From Miscanthus floridulus (Eukaryota > Streptophyta > Magnoliopsida > Poales > Poaceae), in the NCBI RefSeq assembly GCF_019320115.1, contig NC_089584.1:61362902-61426901 (forward strand): a DNA stretch of 64,000 bases. Reading direction: 5' to 3'. The notes under the pieces are model-generated. The model was given only the letters and a program-made list of their open reading frames with translations. It was not told the origin of the DNA and did not search any database. Below are positions 46,971-57,712 of this stretch, in pieces (the stretch's first letter is position 1; each line of letters opens with the position of its first letter). The position numbers were made by a program, and so were the translations under genes.

Positions 46971-47090
46971 TGATACAAAGTTCAACAAAAGTTAACACCA
47001 ACATGCAAATAAGAGTTCACATATTTTGCATGGGCGTCCCACAGATCAAACTTATTCATGACTACTAATACTACTAATATGTCCCACAGA

Positions 47091-48311
47091 TCAAGGGTCG
47101 AGGTTGGCATGCAGGATCTCATCCACGTCCACCTTTAGTAAGACAGCGTTGGTGGCCGGCTCGAAACTCTCGATCAAATCAGCGATGTCATCATCCGTCG
47201 AACATGGCAAAAAACCCTGCTCTGCCACTCTGAGCTTCACCACTATGCCCATCTAAAGTTGGGCAGCAGCCAGCGCCGTTGCAGCCCCCTGATGAATGGC
47301 TTCGATCACCATGGCTTGAATTCAGGCCAGCAGGGCTCGGAGGTGCTCCTCTGCAGCCAATAGATTATCCACTCTTCCAATGGGGAAGGCAACATTATAG
47401 GCGGCTAGCATGAACATCTGCAGGGTGTTGACCCACGTTCTCAGTACCACAACAAGGTTCATCATGTGTTGCACTTGCTGCTGGGTGATAGCCAAGTCAG
47501 CTCGTGCCTGGGAGGCTAGATTCTTGGAAGCTTGAAGTGCGTCATTCGCGGTGTCCAACTCACTGCGTAGCGTCTCGGCGTTCATCCTGGTCGATGAAAA
47601 ATCTACTTGGACCTCATGGTAATCCTTCAATAATTGATGGTACTCTACATCATCGGAGGATTCACGCTCTTCTAATGATTCACCCACTTCAGAACCAGAG
47701 GGCTGTGCGGGGATAGATGGGCTTGGCGGCGGCAAGCGGTGACAGGATGACTCTCTGGCACCATCGGGGGAAAGCCCTATGACCTAGGATGGCACCTCCA
47801 TGGAGGAAGCACTACACAATGGAAGCCAACTTCAAGCCCATATAGGATAAGGGGAGAGCGATCTGATTGAGAAGATAAATGACTTTTATCAAACTGACTG
47901 GTGCAGCATGGCACGAAATCATGGGTGGCTGCCTCCATCGAGGGATGCCACGTGGGGACACTTTCTAAGCATGTCCACGGACAAAGATTAGGCACCAGGG
48001 TGAACAAGGCTTAGGACGCCATCTGGCCCATGAACACCTATTGAGATAGTAGGCAAATTCCAAATACTAGTTAAATTAAACAATATGAACACAAATACTA
48101 GTGTGAGCATTGTTTGCATACTATGGTTAAATGAAGATAAACAACATGAAGAGCGGTGATGATCCACCTCGAAAGGGGTAACTTGTGGGTTAGAGAGCAG
48201 GCTGATGAGAGATCCATCTATTGGTGGAGGATTGCTAGCGTTGAATGCCTTTAGGGACTCCACATCGATAGATGACCTCGTCCGCTCCGCCATGGTCCTA
48301 GCAGGAGGCAT
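47091..48311 (-). pseudogene. Coiled-coil protein of unknown function, copy 1, with a candidate intron
   Basis: The minus strand has a TATATAA at 48382-48387, an ATG at 48311 (MPPARTMAERTRSSID; alternative ATG at 48293) and a first exon to 48168. A GT donor (GAG|GTGGATC) and an AG acceptor (CAATAG|GTG) define a 130-bp intron (48167-48038). Exon 2 stops soon at a TAA. Another frame from 47735 gives a Pro/Ser-rich start, then a helical segment with heptads (DYHEVQVDFSSTRMNAE, LRSELDTANDALQASK) and the block VDNLLAAEEHLRALL. It reads on through TGA 47324 and TAG 47255 to DDDIADLIESF and a final stop at 47091. The family is unknown to me. Such coiled-coil proteins recur in grass genomes, often near transposons. 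Confidence 0.55.
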
Positions 48312-48904
48312 CGGTGGCGCAGTAATGTGGAAGGCAAAAGCTTTGGGATGGAATCAAAAGCTCTGGACAGAGAAGGCAGCCTATATAACCTACCCTGTCG
48401 CCCCTTGTAATTGCTATTATAGTTTGGGGGCCATCGATCACCCCATGATCGAGATGTTTACGTGGGTGGACAATGGGGCTTAGCCCCATCATGTCAATGC
48501 GACAGGCCAGGAGACGACATCCCCTGCCGCAATAGGCTACTGATGCCTTCCACGCGCTTGTGCCTGCACAGGAATGCAGGAGCACATAATCTAGGTTGTC
48601 AAGATTTTAGATGGCCAGACCTTATGTGATCCTGTAAAGTATAAAGTTTTTGAATAAAAATAATCCTTGATGTATGGTTCTTGCAAGTTCAACAAATCAT
48701 ATCAAATACACAAAAACAAGACGAGTTGGGTTCAACACACATCAAAGCCACTCATGACTACAACTACTACTGATACAAATGTTGTGACTGAGTGCACTCC
48801 ATAGGCAATAGTTTTACTCATAGCTCTGTACTGTATAGTGTCCAACGAGATCAAATGTGCCATATTCAGATTTTCTTGAGAGCACAGTAAAATATGATAT
48901 GTCC
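48312..48904. other. Spacer between the two coiled-coil copies
   Basis: It contains the promoter side of copy 1 (TATA at 48382-48387) and, from about 48660, a third copy of the GTTCTTGCAAGTTCAACAAA repeat. No gene is seen. Confidence 0.4.
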
Positions 48905-49565
48905 CATAGATCAACGGTTAAGGCGGTTGTGCAGGATCTCGTCCACGTTCACCTTTGCTAAGAAGGCATTGGTGACTGGCTCGATGCACTTGAACAGATC
49001 ATCAATATAATTTTTGTCTTTTGGTGCAGTGGAAAAGCCTATTGTACCACTCAGACTTTCACCACTACGCCAAACTCAAGCTAGGCAGCGACAAGCACCA
49101 TGGTAGCCCCTTGACAGACGACTTCGGATGCCACAACCCAAATGCAGGCCGACAGGGCTCGGAGGTGTTCCTCTGGTGCAGTGACCGGATCATCGGCTGT
49201 CTACACCGGGATGATGGCAATAGCGTAGACAACCAGGTTCTAGACCTCTACCTCACCGGCCGCCTTCTCGTCTCGCGCCTAGACGGCTTCTTGTTGGGTG
49301 ACACCAAGTGCGGTGTGCACGGCCTTCAGCTCATCGCGTAGCTTGTCAGCATCCAGACTAGCCCCTGAGTACAAGTTTGTGACCTTGAGGAAAGCCTTCT
49401 TTAACTTAAAGTATTCTTTGTGGTCTGACGATGCATCACCAGAAGATTATCCGGGGTTAGACGAGACTTTGTGGTCTGATGATGCATCACTAGAAGACTG
49501 TCCAGGGTTAGACAGGATCAGCGATGGCATGTGGTGATGGGTCATCTCTCTGCAACCATGGGGCT
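48905..49565 (-). pseudogene. Coiled-coil protein of unknown function, copy 2, 3' part only
   Basis: The minus strand is homologous to the 3' two thirds of copy 1. On the plus strand the parallel landmarks are GCAGGATCTCGTCCACGTTCACC (copy 2) and GCAGGATCTCATCCACGTCC (copy 1), and GACAGGGCTCGGAGGTG in both. No single long frame remains. A further internal duplication, TTGTGGTCTGA.GATGCATCAC, appears twice at 49420-49490. The first exon is absent. The copy ends where element C begins. Confidence 0.5.
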
Positions 49566-49599
49566 TCGTAGCCTTCACTTGGGTCTTGGGCAATTGAAA

Positions 49600-50560
49600 G
49601 ACAGAACAATCAAGTCAAGCACTATGTCTCAAGTTCTTTGCTCAACTATTATTTTGGAGTTTTTGTAAGTTTTTAAAATAAAACTCATAGATTTCTCTGT
49701 ATGACACTCTCAAGCCTCTCAATGTATGTAGTATTTGTGCATCCTCACCAAGGCTATAATGATGTTATGTCTTTCTCTTCCTACAACTAAGGCTTACGTG
49801 AAGCTCATAGGAGTGGAGATAACATGAAAGAACATACTTGTAGTACATATATTGCAAAGTCAAACCTCAGATCCAAAGAGAGTTGAGTCATACAATCTAA
49901 TCAAGATGTGTATGTGTGTGGATGTATGGTGGATATATATATGGTGGCTATCCTAATTCTACTATGCTCCTTGAAATCATATCTCTCTTTTTTGGAACTT
50001 GGAAAGAACTTTGCAATAAAACATGGGCTATCTTATTCATCTCTCTTTCTTTCTTTTTTCTGGCGGGCATCTGAGTACCCATTGTTTTCAATATCTTGGA
50101 CACTTGTCCATTTTTCCTTTTTCTTCTTCTTGTTTTTATGAATAACTTTTGCATACCCACATGCTTCTTTTCTGCAATAGAACTTTTGAGAGATAGCAAC
50201 AAGAATTGGAGCATTTATTTGTAGTGAAAACCTAACAAGCATGTTTCTGGTGTTCACCCCCAGTGTAGGAGTAGAATATTTTTGGGTGGATCTAGATGGA
50301 AGACATATTTTGCGCCTACCCCTAGCGTAGGAGTAGTGCATATGTGGATGGTGTGTACATGATCTTGATTTTAAGAGCATGACAAACCTCTCATAAGGAT
50401 CAACAAAGCTTGACTAAACTCATTGCAAAACAAGCAACATATATGAGGAAGTTTTCCTAATCTAAATATCATATATGGCTTTGGTAGGAATTCAAGCATT
50501 GTCATATTGGAACTCATCAAGTAGCATTTTTATGTTTTTCAAAAGATAAATCTCCGAAGC
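49600..50560 (-). other. 3' noncoding interior of element C
   Basis: It matches the 3' interiors of B (41340-42250) and O (38339-39050, opposite strand). The shared landmarks are CTCACCAAGGC, then TTGATCAAG/ATCAAGATGTG and the two GTGTAGGAGTAG/GCGTAGGAGTAG blocks at 50260-50335. No gene is present. Confidence 0.65.
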
Positions 50561-51766
50561 TTTAGTATCACTTGAAACAAGATAAACAGCAGCATAGACC
50601 ATTTTGTATCATATCCATCAATTACCTAGATTAGATCAACCATATGCTTCCCATGAGTTTCAAGTTTAGAGTAAATTCTTATATCAAAACAGTCTTATCC
50701 AAAACTCAGGAGAATTCAAGGCTGAAAACTAGGTACTTGAAAGGAATTACAACAGAGCAACTATTCATCATATCCATTTCAAGAGATTCCCTTTAGAGTT
50801 CTTTTTATTTATTTTATTCAGCTCTTAAAAATAGAAAACTAGATACACACTTTTTATTTTGTTTTCAGATCACACCTTACTAATATATATCTAGCTAAGA
50901 TAAATTTTTATTTTGCTTTTAATTTATCATGCATTTTTTAACTAGTATATAGCAAACTTGCTAATTGTAAAACCAAAGGAAAAGTAATACTTATCTAGAT
51001 ACATGGGAGATGCCTTTCCCACAAGCTGGATGTTGTCGAGGTCGAATGTTGAAGTTAGATGATCCTTCTCAGAGCAGATTTGCCAGCGGATGTCCTTCTC
51101 GTCCAGGAGTGGAGCGAGATTAAGGCAAACGGGTGAACTTGCTCTTGATCTCATGTGTATTATCCTACAAAATGTCAACAAAACACCAAAACTCGTGGAA
51201 CGTATTAGGATAAAGGGTTAGCGGTCAGCCATCCAGAGGTTAGTCATTCTTGAGGTATTGAAATATTTTTAAATTGGCATAATTCTAGCAAGATGTCTAT
51301 CTACTATATATTATTATTTTTTTGGATTTTTTGATTTTGATATGCAGAAAGGGAAATATGTATGCATGGTATTTTTATTTATTTTTATGCCACCACAGTG
51401 AATGTTCTTGCGAGTTTTTACACTCCTAGAAAATTACTCACATGTGGCTTTAAGATTTTATGATGCAATAATAAACTTTTTTTAATTTTGTTTTATTAAT
51501 GCAATGCTAATGTAGAAAAGTAAATATGGTAAAGTGAAAATAATTCATGCAATGCGGAAAAGTAAATATGGATAACTACCGGTGTTACCACATGGCGAGG
51601 GTTCAGATTTTTAAGTCCTCCAGACAGGACTTGACTAGAGATAGTCCTTTTATTCTCTAGGTGCATCTGTCGGTCCTAGGGATGGAGACCTTGATAGTTG
51701 CACCTCTTGTGATAGTGACTCTAGTGATGTCACTTTTTCTTTCTATACCTGTTTGGTCTGTGGACT
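50561..51766 (-). other. Interior of element C, no recognisable gene
   Basis: It is AT-rich. A minus ORF at 51181-50942 (79 codons) has no known domain. The stretch where pol would be expected in an Athila element has no RT or integrase motif in any frame that I could see. Confidence 0.5.
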
Positions 51767-52354
51767 TCACTTTGGCGGAGTAGGTTCATCTTTCATAGGT
51801 TCTTTAGGTTCTTCATCTTCTTCCCATCCATTCTTTGGAGATTGATTCTTTTGGAGTTGGGATGATCGGCATCTCCTCCTAGAGCGGGTCTTCTTAAGCT
51901 GTTCATAAGTGGTATAGCTATTGAAATAGCAGCGTACCTTTTCTCCAGGGAATTGGAAGTGGACTTGTCTAGATCCGACGTAGATGATCGCGTTAGTAGT
52001 GTTAAGGAACGACCTTCCAAGGATGATGGGTGTATCATCATCTTCTTCTCCCATGTCTAGAACCATGAAGTCGGTAGGGGCATATTGATCATTTATTCTT
52101 ACTATGACATCTTTAGCTATTCCCTCTAGAAATTTGATTGATTGATCCACCATCTACAGTTGCATGTATGTAGGGAACAAAGGTTCATCACCGAATAAGT
52201 ATTCATATGTTACCTTGGACATTATGTTGACACCTGACCCAATGTCGCAGGAGGTCTTGTGGAATATTCTTTGTCCAATGGTACACTCGATTGTTGGTAC
52301 ACCAGGGTTGTCCTTCTTGGTAAGGTATGGTGAAGCGAGGAGGTGGTTGTACAA
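51767..52354 (-). pseudogene. Second protease-like domain of element C
   Basis: The minus frame reads CTIGQRIFHKTSCDIGSGVN with a D-I-G-S active site. After a TAG at 52154-52156, where Gln would fit, it reads MVDQSIKFLEGIAKD, then DFMVLDMGEEDDDTPIILGR, the I-I-L-G-R block that completes the retropepsin fold. The tail is rich in charged residues (KKTRSRRRCRSS). The catalytic Asp is retained. It is the last coding domain seen in C. Confidence 0.8.
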
Positions 52355-52559
52355 GTGTGTTGATTATGTTGACTGATTCTTCTTGTGGCTGTCTAACCTA
52401 ATTCTTCCTTCTTCTCTGGCTATTTTTATTCTTGGTCACTATTGTCTCTTCAGGAAGGTATGGCGTTTGTGGATGTCCGAGAGATTGCAAGATATGATTC
52501 TTCAAAGAAAACTTCTCCTTTCTATCCTTGATTGTGAAGCAGATCTTAGCATTGTCCGC

Positions 52560-52990
52560 TTGCATAGATGATGGCTTTTGTGGTGCTCAGGAAAGGTCGG
52601 CCCAAGATAAAGGGTGCCCTTTCATCTCCACCTGCTTTTAAAACCACAAAGTCAACGGGAACATATGATTGTCCCACTCGAACAATGGCATCTTCAAGAA
52701 CTTCGTTCGGGTAGCAAAGTGACTGATCTACAAGCTACAAATGCATATTTGTGTACAACAAAGTATCTCCATTAATTTTATCATAGATTACCTTAGGCAT
52801 GATGTTGATACTTGCTCCGAAGTCACAAACAGCTTCTTGAAAATGTGAGGTCCAATAGTGATGGGGATGATAGTTCTACCTAGATCGCTCTTCTTTTCAG
52901 GCAAGAAATAATCTATCCACCTTCCTATTGATGGTTGTATATAGTAATATGCTGCTTTGTGAATATCAACAAGATTTGCAGTTTCTAGAT
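52560..52990 (-). pseudogene. First protease-like domain of element C
   Basis: In broken frames the minus strand shows TIGPHIF, an active-site region shifted by a one-base loss (around 52830), then MPKVIYDKINGDTLLY, and AFILGR-like PFILGRPFLSTTKAIIY. The order repeats that of the domain at 51767-52354, so C carries two retropepsin-like domains in a row between gag and the missing pol. The sequence identity between the two is low, which argues against a recent duplication. Confidence 0.65.
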
Positions 52991-54165
52991 CTTCTGGTTA
53001 CCCCAAAATCTTACCTTTGTCAGTCAGAGGAACAGCAACAGCTAGCTGAGCTATTTGTGATTCTATCATTTTATTAAAGCTATGCTGGTTCTTAATGACA
53101 GAGGAGAGGTTATCCATTCTAGTATTTATGTTTTCTAATATTGTATCATTGGAAGTTAGTTTTGTAGATAAACCCTCCATTATTTTAGCTTAGCCAGAAA
53201 TTAATTCTCTCAAGGGTGGTTGATTGAAATTATTGAAATTATTACCTTGAGAATTACCTTGGTAGTTTTGCCTCTGTTGCTGATTCCATCCTTGATTCTA
53301 TTGAGGATGAAAGTAGTTGTTGTTGAAGAAGTTCACATCCTCTTGGGTTTTAGGACAGTTGTTCCTTGAATGCCCAGTGTTCCCACACTCTTCACATGTC
53401 ATGCGGGAGTCATGAATGTGCATGACTTTTTGCTTCTCATTAGCTTGATCTTCGAGCTTCTTTATCAGCAGATCCATCTTGGCAGACAGCATGTCTACTT
53501 CCTTGAGTGGATGAATACCTCCACTTCTCTTGCGGGTCTAAACTCGTTCTTCATTCTAGCCTTGGTTGGAGGCCATCTTCTCCATGAGAGCTGTTGTAGT
53601 TGGGAATGTGAGTGATAGGAAGGCACCTCCAGCAGCAACATCCATAATCTCATGGGTACTATTGGTCAACCCGTGGTAGAAAGTCTACATGAGTAGACAA
53701 TTATCCATCCCATGATATGTAATCTTGGAAGCGTTCCCACGACCCAAGAACAAATTTATCATGTTGTTGCTAAAAACTTGAAATTCTCCCACATAGAGCA
53801 TTGGTCTTGCCTATGGAAAAGAACTTAGCTAGGAAGGCGGTGGAGCAGTTAACCCATGTAGTATTTCTATCGTTGTTGGCGTAGAACCACTTCTTTGTCT
53901 TCCCCAAAAGCGAGAATGGGATGAGGCAAAGTAGTGTGGCGTCTTTGGTAACTCCTTTGATGGTGAAAGTGATGCAGATCTCTAGAAAGTGTTGGAGATG
54001 AACACTCGCATCTTCATGTGCCTTCCCACAAAACTAGCTTTCTTGCACCATGTTGATGAGAGCTGGCTTGAGCTCGAATCCATTGTCTCCAACATTGACT
54101 GTTGCTCCAGTACGGATGTTGGCTGTAGTTGGAGCAGAGAATTCATGGAGAGTCTTGTCAGCCAT
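52991..54165 (-). pseudogene. Gag of element C (Athila), broken
   Basis: It starts at MADKTLHEFSAP (ATG at 54165). It then reads FELKPALINMVQES, a TAG, and the core HLQHFLEICITFTIKGVTK and FSLLGKTKKWFYANN. After a poorly kept middle, an intact CCHC zinc knuckle CEECGNTGHSRNNC follows at about 53395-53354, and a glutamine/asparagine linker and the coiled segment MDNLSSVIKNQHSFNKMIE at 53180-52998. Stops and frame changes are frequent. The knuckle would bind retroelement RNA. In element A the same site is destroyed. Confidence 0.75.
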
Positions 54166-54436
54166 AGCTTCAAATTTAGGTGTTAAGCTTCACCATATCT
54201 GGTTGTCTTCTACTCTAAAGCTAAAACTTTCTTGAGTTTAGCCTTAGTTCTCCTAAGTAATGCTTCTGGATCGTCAACGTAGTTTGTCGGAAGGTCAAAA
54301 CTGGTCATACATTACCCTATATAAGATATAAAAGTAGACAAAACAAGGGAAAGTATGTTTGAGCAGAGGTCAATGGTTATCTCGATCACATCAATAAGTA
54401 TAGGTTTATCAATACTTCCTTCTTGCCTAGCTACCT

Positions 54437-54454
54437 TCCCCAGCAACGGCGCCA
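54437..54454 (-). other. Primer binding site of element C
   Basis: The minus strand reads TGGCGCCGTTGCTGGGGA, identical to that of element A and of tRNA-Asp type. Confidence 0.85.
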
Positions 54455-54462
54455 GAAATGCT

Positions 54463-56008
54463 TGTTGGTATTTATTAACTTATCACTTGTTTTAAGTAGC
54501 CACCTATTATATGTCTACATCTCTTAATATTTTACTAGGTTGTCATCCCTAGTGATGATGGCTGAGATGCTTGTTAGCACTACCTAGCATCACTACTAGA
54601 ATGATACTAAGCTGCTCTTTATTATTTCATATGACTAGATAGAATATATAGATATGAAAGGGAAGGGATCTGCAAGCGCACAGATAATATACTATTGTAT
54701 CACTTCACCCAAGAGTATTCTAGGTATCGTTATTAATATTTTTACCACAAGGAAGGTCACGCAAGGATGTGTATTGATAACTTATATGTTTGATGGAGAG
54801 TAAACCATAACCAATATTCTACTCATAACAGGGGTAAGTCAAGAGGTAAATGTATATGAGTAATAAATAATAACTAATCATTGATCACTTTGAGTACTCC
54901 TATCTATGGCATTAGCATGATTAAGTAGAATATTAGAGGAATAATTCCTAAGTCATTCTTAATTACAAATCAAAGCATACATTGATTAATGCAGTTACAC
55001 CTAGCAGTCATGGCTAAGATCAATTTCATATCTACACATAAGGGATATTACTAAGGAAGATTAAGAACATAGCTTGTCTTCCTTCGTAACTAGATCCTAC
55101 TTGTATACCTATATTCGAGGAGTCGACTACAAAGGACTCAATGGGAGTGTCAAATCCACGATCTACCACATGACCCAGAATAGGGTGTATCCACAACGTA
55201 TAAGCACCACGCTTACATAATGTTGACCACTCACCCATGGTTCCTTAGAGTGAGTGTTATATGAACTTATGCATAAATATAAGGATAATCTAGCTATACT
55301 AAGTATATAATCAAAGTAGACCATGAACATGTTAACTAGGAACATGAACAATAAGATTAATAATGTCATAACAATTGTAGCAAACATATAAAAGTAATGA
55401 GAGATACAAAAGAGAGGTGGTATAAAGATTATACCAAACCACGCTCTTAACACGATCAGGAATCTAAGCAGAGCTTGCTTGCCTCCCTCTAGACCTGGCC
55501 TAACTAGCTATGCCCTAGAATATGGTGGAGCTCCAAGGATGATTAGGTTTCTGTCTTCTCAAATGACTTCAATGCCCCTAGGGGTGACAGGGGCTGATAT
55601 ATATAGGCTAGAGCATCAATCTTATGCCCTTGGATCAACCTAACTTGAATAAATGGCGTAGATGCAATCTAGGAGACAGTGGAGAACTAACATAGCAATG
55701 GGGGATGACAGGTGGGCCCTAGGGGTTGGCCGGCCCCACCTGGTGGCTCCTCGCCCTCCGCTTTGGTGTGGTGCCCTCTCAAGTCTTTTGGAACCTTCTA
55801 GGGTTGTTTTTGCTATGGATAAGCATGACTAATTCTGACATCTAGGTCCACCTTGATGATTTTCTAGATAAACCCTATAGAAAGTAGAGATTCACCAAAA
55901 CTCATGGAATTTGTTAGTTTAAACCCCTAGACCTTTGTTGGTGATCATATTTATGCCCTTATACAAGTTATGTTGATGGTTTATAATGTTTGTTAACTAC
56001 CGTCAACA
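54463..56008 (-). repeat. 5' LTR of element C
   Basis: It is 1546 bp long, plus strand TGTTGGTATTTATT to CTACCGTCAACA. An (AT)n run at 55597-55605 before GGCTAGAGCATC occupies the same place as the TATA-like site in the LTR of A. Its outer terminus keeps CA before G, unlike A, B, D and O. Confidence 0.85.
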
Positions 56009-56228
56009 GTCGGTGTGTGGGAGACTTCTAGGTCAGAATATATGTAGAAAATCCTAGAGAGCGGAGGGTGCCTTGCTGTTGCTAGGAAACCTTTTGAGCC
56101 CACAGATCTCGACGTAGGATCTCTCGACGCTATGGCATGTGTTCCTCCCCAACATGGACAAAGACGGCATGGGGAAGGCTCCTCATCCTCTCAGATTATA
56201 GGGAGTTTCGCGAGGTGGTTCTTCCCCA
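56009..56228. other. Unassigned, GC-richer DNA right of element C
   Basis: A plus ORF begins at 56132 (MACVPPQHGQRRHGEGSSSS) but soon enters the tandem repeat. No family was recognised. Confidence 0.3.
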
Positions 56229-56604
56229 GGTGTCATCCCTACTCATGGCGAAGATTTAGAGGCACGGTGAAGGTTAGTTACGCCTTTGTCCGGCTTCTAC
56301 GCTTCATGAGATGTCCATCACTCAGTGCAGGGATAAACCTACGGTCATCGTTAAAATTTGGCTTATGCCGATGCTTATGCTGATTTGTTGTGAAAGAAAA
56401 ACATTGTTCGTTTCCGAGCATCATCCCTGCTTGTGATGAAGATTCGGAGGCACGGTGAAGGTTAGTTACGTCTTCGTCCGGCTTCTACGCTTCATGAGAT
56501 ATCCATCGCTTAGTGCAGGGATAAACCTATGGTCATTACTAAAATTTGGCTTATGCCGATGCTTATGCTGATTTGTTATGAGAGAAAAATACTGTCGTTC
56601 GCTA
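56229..56604. repeat. 188-bp tandem duplication
   Basis: Unit 1 (about 56229-56416) and unit 2 (56417-56604) share GAGGCACGGTGAAGGTTAGT, TCCGGCTTCTACGCTTCATG and TTTGGCTTATGCCGATGCTT. They differ at roughly one base in ten. Confidence 0.9.
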
Positions 56605-57149
56605 AAAAGTACTGCTAAAGTAGTGCTGAAGAATAGGGCCAAGGTTTTTGTCATCATACTATAGTTGCTAATATATCCTTGTTATTATATGCCTGGTGAA
56701 TGAAAAGTGTAACATAGTTAATCAAAAAAGAATGTCTTTTGTTGATTTTGAACATTGTTACCTCACTATGATGCTAGTGGGGTGTTGGTTTGTATGTGCA
56801 AACCGATGTATGGTATGGCTTTGTAATCGCGTCCATTGTTATTGTAGAGATCAGTACCTTTATTATGCAACATCAGCTGACGAACTTTGTCATGTTAGCG
56901 TCCATTGTTATTGTAAAAAGTATGTTGTGTGTTCAGTAAGCTTTTAAGGCCTAGCTAAATTACATTGTATAATTATGTCACCGTTGGATATAAGCATCAT
57001 TGAAAAAATTGTATCACCGCCGCTATTCATTGTTAGATGCTAACATCTTCTTGCTATAACCTACAAAAATAATGTTCATAATATTTTGTTCCTTTCCAAC
57101 ATTCAATTTTTGTATGACACGTCCATCATTAGGTGCTACGTACCATCTT
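56605..57149. other. Unassigned AT-rich stretch
   Basis: No gene, terminal repeat or known family is seen. The string GCGTCCATTGTTATTGTA occurs twice (56829 and 56899). Confidence 0.3.
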
Positions 57150-57712
57150 CTTTAAGACCCAATCACCACTGCCGGTAGCCTTCACCGCCAATATCCTCAA
57201 AATTTGCAAGCCAGCACGAGACACAAGACAGAAGATTTATATAGGTTCATGCCGTCGAGATGACATAAAACCCTACGTCTAGTGCTCTATTAGTTTGTAT
57301 TGATGAGAGAACCCTAGGCTAAGCCTAGGATTTGTCTCTAGATCTGGATGACCATGTCAACTAGGGGACCACTGTCCCTCCTTATATACTTTAGAGGGGT
57401 AGGGTTACAAGGAAAGTATCCTAATCAGCTATATGGCAGGTATTCTATTTGGGTTACAATATCTAAAAGAGTCGATCGAACGAATTCGAAGCTGACGATG
57501 AAGACTTGCACATGTTCCTCACGCTACTCGGTTTCCTAAAAGAGAACGAAGATCGAGATTGGAGATAACCAATAAAGAGACTTAGAGATAAGTCTTGATT
57601 TGAAACTTGAGAAGAGATGTCTAGCATGACTCTACTCTTGCCCTATTTGCATCTAGGTTCACTATAGTGTTGTTGGCTTCTTGGGTAAGCTTCCCAAGCA
57701 AACTTCACTTCT
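57150..57712 (-). repeat. LTR-like fragment, probably of a Tat-type element
   Basis: The text around AGATTTATATAGGTTCATGCCG and CCCTACGTCTAGTGCTCTATT is the complement of a pattern common in LTRs of grass gypsy elements. The right 240 bases (57473-57712) recur at 59409-59648. Ends were not found. Confidence 0.4.

Larger units (their letters stand above)
49566..56008 (-). mobile_element. Element C: Athila copy with two protease-like domains, 3' truncated
   Basis: On the minus strand the order is LTR (56008-54463), PBS, gag, a first and a second protease-like domain, noncoding interior, and an abrupt end near 49600 against the coiled-coil copy. No RT, integrase, purine tract or 3' LTR is found. 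The right flank is GTCGG, and the left target duplication is lost with the truncation. It is related to A and B. A large internal deletion must have removed pol, or the family lacks it. Confidence 0.8.
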
